NCBI RefSeq assembly: GCF_030518155.1 | Contig: NZ_JAULRU010000418.1 | Span: 1 to 64,000 of the forward strand | Direction of reading: 5' to 3' | DNA from: Gilvimarinus gilvus | GTDB taxonomy: Bacteria; Pseudomonadota; Gammaproteobacteria; Pseudomonadales; Cellvibrionaceae | Length of the DNA stretch: 64,000 nucleotides | Shown: piece after piece, positions 57,004-64,000 of the stretch | Layout of the letters: each line of letters opens with the position of its first letter | Position numbering within the stretch: position 1 is the stretch's first letter | Notes under the pieces: generated by a model | Database searches by the model: none | Seen by the model: only the letters and a program-made list of their open reading frames with translations | Told to the model about the DNA's origin: nothing | Program-made: the position numbers and the translations under genes

Positions 57004-60000
57004 ATGAGCTTTGATGCCATCAAAGTGCGCGGTGCGCGCCAGAACAACCTGAAAAACCTCGATCTCGACATTCCATTGGGGGAGATGGTGGTGGTCACCG
57101 GGGTCAGTGGTTCGGGCAAATCAACCTTAGCGTTCGATACCATCTACGCCGAAGGCCAGCGCCGCTACGTCGAGACATTCTCCGCCTACGCGCGCCAGTT
57201 CCTCGATCGTATGGACAAGCCCGCCGTAGACAGTATTGAGGGCATTCCACCGGCAATCGCCATTGAGCAGAGCAACACCGTGCGTACCTCGCGCTCTACC
57301 GTCGGCACCATGACGGAGCTAAACGACTATTTAAAGCTGCTGTTTGCAAGGCTTTCGAGCCTGTACTGTTCAGGTTGTGCGCAACCGGTGGTTACCGATA
57401 ACGCGCAAAGTATTATTGAAAATTTGTACGAAAATTATCCAGGTGATCAACGGCTGATGGTTTGCCTGCCGATTACCGTACCGGAAAAACTCAGTGACGA
57501 CGAGGTATTGCAACTGCTCAACCAGCAGGGCTATGCGCGTATTCACAGTCGCACGGGCAGCCGGGTAGAGGTGGTGCAAGACCGCCTGCGCTTAACCGGC
57601 GAAAACAAAGGGCGCCTAACCGAAGCACTGGAAGCCGCCTTGCACTATGGCAAAGGGCACCTACTGGTTTACCCGTTGGGGGAAGATCGCGAGGCGGGTA
57701 CACCGGAACGATTTTCCAGCCACCATCATTGCCCCCGTTGCGATGTTAGCTTTGCCAAGGTAACCCCCAGTCACTTTTCGTTTAATTCGCCGATAGGGGC
57801 CTGCGACACCTGTCGTGGCTTTGGTCGCGTCATCGGCGTGGACTGGGGGCTGGTGATTCCCGATGAAAACAAAAGCCTAAAAGAGGGCGCCATCAAGCCC
57901 ATCCAAACCCCGAGCTACGCAGAAGTGCAGCGCGACTTACTCAAGTTCGCCAAAAAGCGCGGCGTACCCATCACCACAGCCTGGAAAGACCTGTCTGCCA
58001 AAGATCGCGCCTGGGTCCTCGAAGGTGAGGGCAGTTGGAGCAAAGGGGTTTGGTACGGGGTTCGAGAATTCTTCGACTGGTTGGAATCAAAAGCCTACAA
58101 AATGCACATACGAGTGCTGCTATCCAAGTACCGCGCCTATACACCATGCAAAGCCTGTGATGGTGCCCGATTAAAGCCAGACTCATTGTGGTGGCGCATT
58201 GGCACCCAACAATCCGCTGAGGCTGCGCTTGCCGGCCGCGCGCATTTCAAACCAGTTGGCAGCGCATTAAGTGATACGCAGTTTGCAGATTTACCCGGGC
58301 TTAATATTGCCGATACCATGCGGTTGCCTTTAGCCAATGCACTGCAATTTTTTACCGAGCTGAATGGTGCGACACGCTCGGCGCAAGACGAAGCCACCGA
58401 ACTTTTGCTTACCGAGATTCGCTCGCGCTTAAACTATTTATGTGAGGTGGGCCTCGATTACTTAACGCTCGATCGACAATCGCGCACATTAAGCGGTGGT
58501 GAAGTGCAGCGTATTAATTTAACCACGGCACTGGGAACGTCGCTGGTTAACACATTGTTTGTATTGGACGAACCCAGTACCGGTTTGCACCCGCGCGACA
58601 TTGATCGCCTGGTCAATGTACTGCACCGCTTGCGCGATGCCGGTAACTCGCTGTTAGTGGTGGAGCACGACCCCCAGGTGATCATGGCGGCCGATCGTAT
58701 TCTCGATATCGGCCCTAAGCCCGGTCGCAACGGTGGCAACATTGAGTTCTTTGGCACCCCTAAAGCGTTATTGCAGCGCAAAAACAACACCACCGCGCGC
58801 TATTTAAACGGTACGGAACAAGTTGCTGTGGTGGCCGCCTCGGTCAATGCTAATGCCGCAGAATTAAACGAGGGTAAGACCGGGCGTGTCGCCGAGGTAG
58901 CCGCTCGCTATTTGCCCGCGTTAACCGAACATAAAAAATCCGCGAGTAATTCGGCTGCAATACACATCACAGGCGCGCGCGAGCACAATCTCAAAAATAT
59001 TGACGTCACCATTCCTTTGCACCGATTGGTGTGCCTCACCGGAGTGAGCGGCTCCGGCAAATCAACCTTAATGCGACAAATACTCTATCCGGCGCTGCTA
59101 AAACATTTTGGCGAGCAAACCGAAGCGCCGGGTGAATATTCAGCAATAACCGGGCTCGAGGCGATTGACAAAGCCGTACTGGTTGATCAAAGCCCTATCG
59201 GTAAAACCACGCGTTCCACACCCGCCACCTACGTTGGTGCATTCGAGGCAATACGCAAGTATTTTGTGGCCACGCCTCAGGCGAAGGAGCGCAACTACAA
59301 ACCGAGCATATTCAGTTTTAATGCTGGCAACGGACGCTGCCCCAGTTGCCAGGGCAACGGGTTTGAGCATGTGGAAATGCAGTTTCTGAGTGATGTTTAC
59401 CTGCGCTGCCCCGAGTGCAACGGCAAACGGTTTCGCGATGAAATACTGGAAATAAAACTGGTTAAAGATAAGCAAGCGGTATCCATTGCCGATGTGCTGG
59501 CCATGACTGTCAGTGAAGCCATCCACTTTTTTGCTGACAAGCCCGATGTGTTGCGCACCTTACAACCGCTGGCCGATGTTGGCCTTGAGTACATACAGTT
59601 GGGGCAGGCCGTGCCCACGCTGAGTGGGGGCGAAGCGCAACGCTTAAAACTGGCGGGGCACTTAGGGGCAACCCGCAGCAAAGCGCACGAGCACATACTG
59701 TTTTTGTTTGACGAGCCTACCACCGGGCTGCATTTTTCCGATGTTGCCACCTTAATGCGCGCCTTTCGTCAGCTGCAAGACGCCGGTCACTCGCTATTGG
59801 TGATTGAGCACAATCTGGACGTCGTCCGTTCCTCCGATTGGGTCATTGATATCGGCCCGGAAGGCGGCGATGCCGGCGGCGAGCTTATTGTTGCCGGCAC
59901 ACCGCAGCAATTCATTGAGCAGGGCGGCGATAGCGCGGCTACCACCAGCTTTACCGCGAAGGCGCTGGCGGAATACGTCGCAACCCTGGAACAGGGCGCC

Positions 60001-62646
60001 GCGCTCAGTGCGATTAACGCATCAACCGCCAGCAACAAGGCCCGCAAAAAATCGAACAACGTGATTAGCGTGCACCATGCCCGCGAACACAACTTAAAGA
60101 ACATTGATGTCATCATTCCGCGCGATAAGCTCACGGTAATTTCCGGTGTCAGCGGCAGTGGTAAAAGCACTCTGGCGTTCGATTTAATTTTTGGTGAAGG
60201 CCAGCGCCGCTACCTGGAATCGTTAAACGCGTACGCGCGCCAGTTTGTGCAGCCGGCCTCGCGCCCGGATGTCGACGCCATTTATGGCATTCCGCCGGCG
60301 GTCGCCATTGAGCAGCGCACCAGTCGCGGCGGGCGCAAGAGCACTGTCGCCACCTTAACGGAGATTTACCACTATCTGCGTTTGATGTTTGTAAAACTCG
60401 CCACGCAATATTGCCCCAGTTGCGATTTACCCATTGAACCCCAAACCGAGGCGGCCATTGTCGCGCGCCTGCAAAAAGATTTTCGCGGTAAAGAGGTTAC
60501 CGTGCTCTCTCCTATGGTAGTTGCGCGTAAGGGTATTTATCGCGAACTGGCGCAGTGGGCAGCAGACCGAGGCTTTACCGAGCTGCGCGTGGACGGCCAG
60601 TACCAACCAACGGCCGATTGGCCCAAACTGGATCGCTACAAAGAGCACGACATAGAATTACCGCTCGCCACTGTGAAGGTCGGGCCCAGTCAGGTGCAAG
60701 CTTTGCAGCAGGCGTTACATCAAGCGTTGGAGCTGGGCAACGGTGTGGTCATCATAGCGCCGGCAAGCAAAGCCAAAGAGCGGCTGTTCTCTACCCAGCG
60801 CGCCTGCCCGGGTTGTGGTTGCGGCTTTCCAGAGCTGGACCCGCGCTTATTTTCCTACAACTCTAAGCACGGTTGGTGCACGGGTTGTTTTGGTACTGGG
60901 TTAACACTCAAAGGCTTTGACGAAGAGCAAACCGGCGAGGAGTCGGGTTGGCAACCCGAAGACGATGGCATAGAGACTGTCTGTAAAAAATGCGACGGCC
61001 AGCGCTTGAACCCCACGGCACTGTCGGTGCGCTTTCGCGACAAAACCATTGCCGAGCTGGCAGCATTGCCTGTGGATGACGCGGAAAAATGGTTTGGCAA
61101 ACTCAAGCTCAATACCTCAGAGCAGGCCATCGCCCGCGACCTGCTCAGTGAAATGCACAACCGACTGCACTTTTTGCAGAAGGTGGGGCTCAATTACCTC
61201 ACCCTCGATCGCGCCGCTCCCACGCTCAGTGGCGGTGAGGCCCAGCGCATACGTTTGGCGGCGCAGCTTGGGTCAAGCTTGCAGGGCGTGTGTTATGTGC
61301 TGGATGAACCCACCATTGGTTTACACACGCGGGATAACCGCAAGCTTTTAGAAACCCTGCGCGAGCTGCAACAACAAGGCAATACGGTACTGGTGGTTGA
61401 GCACGACGAAGACACCATGCGCGAGGCCGACCATATTATCGACATCGGCCCGCGCGCCGGCGTTAATGGCGGTACCGTGGTGGGCGAGGGCAGCGTAGCC
61501 AAGCTTATAAAAAACAAACAGTCGCTGACCGGGCAAATGCTGGCTAAGCCCCTGCGCCACCCAATGCCGGGCTTGCGCAACAGCGAAATGCGCAACTTGT
61601 GGGACAAGGAATCGCTCGATTTACACGGCGCGACCCAAAATAACCTGAACAATATCGATGTTGCGATACCGCTGCATCAGTTAGTCGCCATTACCGGTGT
61701 CAGTGGTAGCGGTAAGAGCACGTTAGTGAGAGGTGTGCTTTACCCCAACCTAAAAACGGTCGTGAGCGGCAAACGCAAAACCAACACAAGTTGGCAGGGC
61801 GTAGAGAGTATTGAAGGGTGGCAGTCCATTGACCGCATTCTGGAAGTGGATCAAACCCCCATTGGTAAAACACCGCGCTCGTGCCCGGCGACTTACATCG
61901 GTATTTGGGATGCCATTCGTAAACTCTTTGCCGGCACCGTCGATGCCCGATTGCGTGGCTATACGCCCGCGCGTTTCTCCTTCAATGCCGGTGATGGCCG
62001 CTGCGACGCCTGCGGCGGTAACGGCATGCAAAAAATCGAAATGAATTTTTTGCCGGATGTACGGGTGCCCTGTGATGTTTGCCAAGGCTGGCGTTTTAAC
62101 GACGAAACCCTCAGCGTTAAATACAAGGGCAAGCATATCGGTGATGTGCTGGCCATGAACATCGACGAGGCCGCCGAGTTTTTTAAACCAATCTCAAAAG
62201 TGCACCACGCCCTGTGTTTATTGCAGGATGTGGGCCTGGGCTATTTAACCCTGGGCCAACAGAGCCCGACCTTAAGCGGCGGGGAGGCGCAGCGCATTAA
62301 GCTTGTGGCCGAACTCGCCAAAGCCCGCATGACGCCGGAAGATGCCAAAGGCAAACGCTTTCAGCACAATCTGTATGTGCTGGACGAACCCACTGTGGGC
62401 TTGCATATGGCGGACGTGGACAAGTTGCTGCACGTGCTGCATCGGTTGGTGGATGCCGGCAACTCGGTGCTGGTGATTGAGCACAACCTGGATGTGGTGG
62501 CCGAGGCGGACTGGATCATAGATATGGGGCCGGAAGGGGGTTCAGGTGGGGGGAGAGTTGTGGCGCAGGGCACGCCGGCGACCGTGGTTAAGCGTAAGAG
62601 GTCGTTGACTGGGCGGTTTTTGGGGGAGGTTTTTAAAGGGGGGTAA
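57004..62646 (+). CDS. uvrA: Giant tandem-fused UvrA excinuclease subunit, four ABC modules
   Basis: 1880 residues, twice the normal UvrA (about 940). Two complete UvrA units follow each other (about 1-1010 and 1018-1880) through a short polar linker. Walker A GVSGSGKST occurs four times (residues 33, 680, 1048, 1565), ABC signature LSGGExQ four times (496, 873, 1408, 1757), and each module has a DEP(S/T)xGLH-type Walker B; none is degenerate. Zinc-module cysteines persist in both units (CPSCQGNGF, CDACGGNGM and others). The UvrB-binding region is near canonical in unit 2 (RKGIYREL, LDRYKEHDIE) and diverged in unit 1. Recognises DNA lesions and loads UvrB. Chlamydiae have a similar double-length UvrA. 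Behind an SOS box; a standard uvrA probably lies elsewhere. Confidence 0.95.
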   Translation: MSFDAIKVRGARQNNLKNLDLDIPLGEMVVVTGVSGSGKSTLAFDTIYAEGQRRYVETFSAYARQFLDRMDKPAVDSIEGIPPAIAIEQSNTVRTSRSTVGTMTELNDYLKLLFARLSSLYCSGCAQPVVTDNAQSIIENLYENYPGDQRLMVCLPITVPEKLSDDEVLQLLNQQGYARIHSRTGSRVEVVQDRLRLTGENKGRLTEALEAALHYGKGHLLVYPLGEDREAGTPERFSSHHHCPRCDVSFAKVTPSHFSFNSPIGACDTCRGFGRVIGVDWGLVIPDENKSLKEGAIKPIQTPSYAEVQRDLLKFAKKRGVPITTAWKDLSAKDRAWVLEGEGSWSKGVWYGVREFFDWLESKAYKMHIRVLLSKYRAYTPCKACDGARLKPDSLWWRIGTQQSAEAALAGRAHFKPVGSALSDTQFADLPGLNIADTMRLPLANALQFFTELNGATRSAQDEATELLLTEIRSRLNYLCEVGLDYLTLDRQSRTLSGGEVQRINLTTALGTSLVNTLFVLDEPSTGLHPRDIDRLVNVLHRLRDAGNSLLVVEHDPQVIMAADRILDIGPKPGRNGGNIEFFGTPKALLQRKNNTTARYLNGTEQVAVVAASVNANAAELNEGKTGRVAEVAARYLPALTEHKKSASNSAAIHITGAREHNLKNIDVTIPLHRLVCLTGVSGSGKSTLMRQILYPALLKHFGEQTEAPGEYSAITGLEAIDKAVLVDQSPIGKTTRSTPATYVGAFEAIRKYFVATPQAKERNYKPSIFSFNAGNGRCPSCQGNGFEHVEMQFLSDVYLRCPECNGKRFRDEILEIKLVKDKQAVSIADVLAMTVSEAIHFFADKPDVLRTLQPLADVGLEYIQLGQAVPTLSGGEAQRLKLAGHLGATRSKAHEHILFLFDEPTTGLHFSDVATLMRAFRQLQDAGHSLLVIEHNLDVVRSSDWVIDIGPEGGDAGGELIVAGTPQQFIEQGGDSAATTSFTAKALAEYVATLEQGAALSAINASTASNKARKKSNNVISVHHAREHNLKNIDVIIPRDKLTVISGVSGSGKSTLAFDLIFGEGQRRYLESLNAYARQFVQPASRPDVDAIYGIPPAVAIEQRTSRGGRKSTVATLTEIYHYLRLMFVKLATQYCPSCDLPIEPQTEAAIVARLQKDFRGKEVTVLSPMVVARKGIYRELAQWAADRGFTELRVDGQYQPTADWPKLDRYKEHDIELPLATVKVGPSQVQALQQALHQALELGNGVVIIAPASKAKERLFSTQRACPGCGCGFPELDPRLFSYNSKHGWCTGCFGTGLTLKGFDEEQTGEESGWQPEDDGIETVCKKCDGQRLNPTALSVRFRDKTIAELAALPVDDAEKWFGKLKLNTSEQAIARDLLSEMHNRLHFLQKVGLNYLTLDRAAPTLSGGEAQRIRLAAQLGSSLQGVCYVLDEPTIGLHTRDNRKLLETLRELQQQGNTVLVVEHDEDTMREADHIIDIGPRAGVNGGTVVGEGSVAKLIKNKQSLTGQMLAKPLRHPMPGLRNSEMRNLWDKESLDLHGATQNNLNNIDVAIPLHQLVAITGVSGSGKSTLVRGVLYPNLKTVVSGKRKTNTSWQGVESIEGWQSIDRILEVDQTPIGKTPRSCPATYIGIWDAIRKLFAGTVDARLRGYTPARFSFNAGDGRCDACGGNGMQKIEMNFLPDVRVPCDVCQGWRFNDETLSVKYKGKHIGDVLAMNIDEAAEFFKPISKVHHALCLLQDVGLGYLTLGQQSPTLSGGEAQRIKLVAELAKARMTPEDAKGKRFQHNLYVLDEPTVGLHMADVDKLLHVLHRLVDAGNSVLVIEHNLDVVAEADWIIDMGPEGGSGGGRVVAQGTPATVVKRKRSLTGRFLGEVFKGG

Positions 62647-62715
62647 CTTGTTTGTCAGTCGTCCGACTGCAGACATCTAGCTTTGTATTTATGCCCTATT
62701 TCGCCGGGCGGGCGA

Positions 62716-62744
62716 GCTACTTCTTTGATGAGCAAAGAAGTAGC
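62716..62744. repeat. Perfect 12-bp hairpin of a dispersed intergenic repeat
   Basis: GCTACTTCTTTG (62716-62727) and CAAAGAAGTAGC (62733-62744) with loop ATGAG. The motif resembles widespread intergenic repeats with CAAAGAAGTA-type cores. Confidence 0.8.
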
Positions 62745-62794
62745 CAAGAAACTCACCCCGCATATCTCAGCCCTGCGGGTTCCCTCACTCCGGC

Positions 62795-62876
62795 AAATTT
62801 GAGCGGTCGGAAAAAATCGCGTTCCCCCGCGCTTTTCCTTAATCGCGCGTCCATGCGCGATTAACCACTCAAATTT
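62795..62876. repeat. Nested inverted repeats
   Basis: Outer arms AAATTTGAGCGGT (62795-62807) and ACCACTCAAATTT (62864-62876), one mismatch; inner perfect arms TTAATCGCGC (62839-62848) and GCGCGATTAA (62855-62864) with loop GTCCAT. Together they form a cruciform-capable unit. Confidence 0.75.
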
Positions 62877-63297
62877 ACCTGCGTTCGGCTGGATATGATG
62901 GGGAAGGGGACTTCGTAGTTTAGTTTGTTTCCATGCCGTCAGACGTCAGCTATCTGTAGTGGCATACTGAATTTGGCCACCTGAGGAATGGTAGATTTGA
63001 CTTCAGTAAGAGGTTTACCGACGAGGTTAGAGTTTATAACCACAGCATGCAATATGTACCATATGGTGCATGTCAATCTTTCTCATTGCTTGCTAGATTG
63101 ACCAAGTTTTTGATTGGGCGTCGCATATTCGTATACGACTCAAGCTTGTCTCATATTTCAAGACATTATATCGCGTGTAGCCATGATCCAACAGGTAAAT
63201 ACGTTGCTTCCCATAGGGAGCTAATGACGAAATTTTCGCGTGGTAAAATGTAGCCAATTGAGCCCGATAGATTATTATATGTATAGGGAACGTTAAT

Positions 63298-64000
63298 ATG
63301 CTTAATTTTAAGATAATTCTAGTGCTACTTTTTGGTTTGGGAGTTCTTAGCCAAAGTGCATTGAGTGGCGAGTATCATGATCAGTATAGTATCCGCTTAT
63401 TGGGTGGGTTTAACTCCCGTATGCCAAGTGAGGATCTGGCAAATTCAGGTTGTTATCAGATTGAAGTTGCTCTACCTGGAGAGAAGACCCGATTACTGAC
63501 ACCAGATGACGTTGATCGCATAAATAACACCGTTGGCAAAACTCCCCCTCAAGTGAGATTTGTTGATATAAGTGAAATTAGCACGAATGAAAAACTTTAT
63601 GAGGCTCTGGGGTTATCTATAACTGCCGCTGCAAAGTTTGGATTCGGAAAGGGTTCACTATCAACTGAAATTGAAAGAACTAGTTCGGTTTTAGATCAAA
63701 CTCTAATTTATCATCTGGGGGCAATAGCCGAGTTTCCCGTAGAGCATTTGGGTAATCGTCCAATTAAATTATCGAAAAATGGTAAATTTGTTCTAGATCT
63801 AGCAATTGAGAAGGGAAATCCAGAAGTCTTCTACGCTGCCTGTGGTACCCATGTTGTTACCAGTGTAACTCGTGGTGCTAGGGCGTCTCTTCTATACCAG
63901 TTTTTCGCATATCATAGTTCTTTGAAGGAAAAACTAAAATCTTCAGTTGATGCGTCTTTTAAAACTTACAGTGGCTCAATTGACTACCAAAAAGAGGCTC
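63298..64000 (+). CDS. Secreted protein, possibly MACPF-like pore former (partial)
   Basis: An open frame starts at the ATG at 63298, 8 nt after AGGGA, and runs off the window after 234 codons. A signal peptide is clear (MLNFKIILVLLFGLGVLSQS). The mature part contains ALGLSITAAAKFGFGKGSLS, then FYAACGTHVVTSVTRGARAS. The GTH followed by alternating beta residues and Gly recalls the signature of MACPF/CDC-type pore-forming proteins, but the resemblance is short and read by eye. DNA here is AT-richer than elsewhere in the window, suggesting horizontal acquisition. Without the 3' half the family cannot be settled. Confidence 0.6.
   Translation, partial: MLNFKIILVLLFGLGVLSQSALSGEYHDQYSIRLLGGFNSRMPSEDLANSGCYQIEVALPGEKTRLLTPDDVDRINNTVGKTPPQVRFVDISEISTNEKLYEALGLSITAAAKFGFGKGSLSTEIERTSSVLDQTLIYHLGAIAEFPVEHLGNRPIKLSKNGKFVLDLAIEKGNPEVFYAACGTHVVTSVTRGARASLLYQFFAYHSSLKEKLKSSVDASFKTYSGSIDYQKEA

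Larger units (their letters stand above)
62647..63297. other. Repeat-rich spacer between the uvrA fusion gene and the AT-rich edge gene
   Basis: 651 bp without a supported gene. 62690-62885 holds nested inverted repeats of a type dispersed in many proteobacterial genomes; the open frame across it (62652-62864) is the translation of that repeat. From about 62950 composition shifts to AT-rich and stays so to the window end. A short frame at 63047-63253 has no ribosome-binding site and no recognisable product. Confidence 0.5.

Noticed and set aside
57004-62646. The 1880-residue UvrA as an artefact joining two genes
   Set aside because: The frame is continuous, the linker is normal coding sequence, the two units differ clearly in sequence, and double-length UvrA is known in Chlamydiae.
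62652-62864. 70-codon frame after the uvrA fusion gene
   Set aside because: It crosses the nested inverted repeats; such peptides recur in genomes as translations of dispersed intergenic repeats.
62955-63000. Resemblance to an IS21-type end (GTAGTGGCATACTGAATTTGG and GGCCACCTG)
   Set aside because: Only one copy of the motif is seen, with no second end and no transposase; not enough to call a remnant.

Overview
The window looks like a chromosomal segment of a marine gammaproteobacterium, most likely of the Cellvibrionales (Saccharophagus/Teredinibacter/Simiduia-like). This is inferred from the gene set, not from a database search. Pointers are the smc-zipA-ligA order, CysB, a full system I cytochrome c maturation operon, a glycogen cluster with GH57 and GH77 enzymes, and roughly balanced GC content. 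Genes are tightly packed, and many neighbours overlap at ATGA or GTGA junctions.

Layout. 1-1953: a complete IS4-family element with perfect 20-bp ends sits inside a tRNA-type terminator, followed by a structured repeat and a possible 27-residue acidic gene. 2143-5553: a coiled-coil protein, a PLP enzyme and a double cNMP-binding/rhodanese protein form an overlapping operon. 5514-15149: housekeeping and conserved genes follow (DUF1853, nadK, a phosphoesterase, rhomboid glpG, a YeaC-like gene, DUF2797, pepN, 5'-nucleotidase, cysB). 15276-24236: a ten-gene overlapping operon encodes DUF523-DUF1722, a MerR-type regulator, an NTF2-like protein, DNA photolyase, an SDR, an FAD oxidoreductase, DUF1365, a CFA-synthase-type methyltransferase, DUF2878 and an exported protein. 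It reads as a light or singlet-oxygen response coupled to fatty-acid modification. 24199-26237: a FliK-like/FlhB-C-like pair. 26365-33960: ccmABCDEFG and ccmHI, split by two opposite-strand tRNAs (Val, Asp) and a second copy of the structured repeat. 34225-44997: smc, zipA, ligA, hemB, a bacterial voltage-gated channel, a response regulator and a DUF815 ATPase. 45026-54138: glycogen metabolism, with glgBA divergent from glgC-GH57-malQ-PilZ. 54296-56353: a TonB-dependent receptor. 57004-62646: a giant 1880-residue UvrA. 62647-64000: repeat-rich spacer and a truncated AT-rich gene for a secreted, possibly MACPF-like protein.

Most notable points. The UvrA-type protein is a head-to-tail fusion of two complete UvrA units, with four intact ABC ATPase modules and all zinc modules, and it lies behind a good LexA/SOS box. 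A structured repeat is attached to tRNA terminators in two places. It is the target of the IS in one copy and, with the tRNAs, interrupts the ccm operon in the other. The voltage-gated channel carries a TFEDWTD filter with acidic residues where engineered calcium-selective NavAb has them. A PilZ protein with an intact c-di-GMP motif closes the glycogen operon. The right edge enters an AT-rich accessory stretch with a candidate pore-forming protein.
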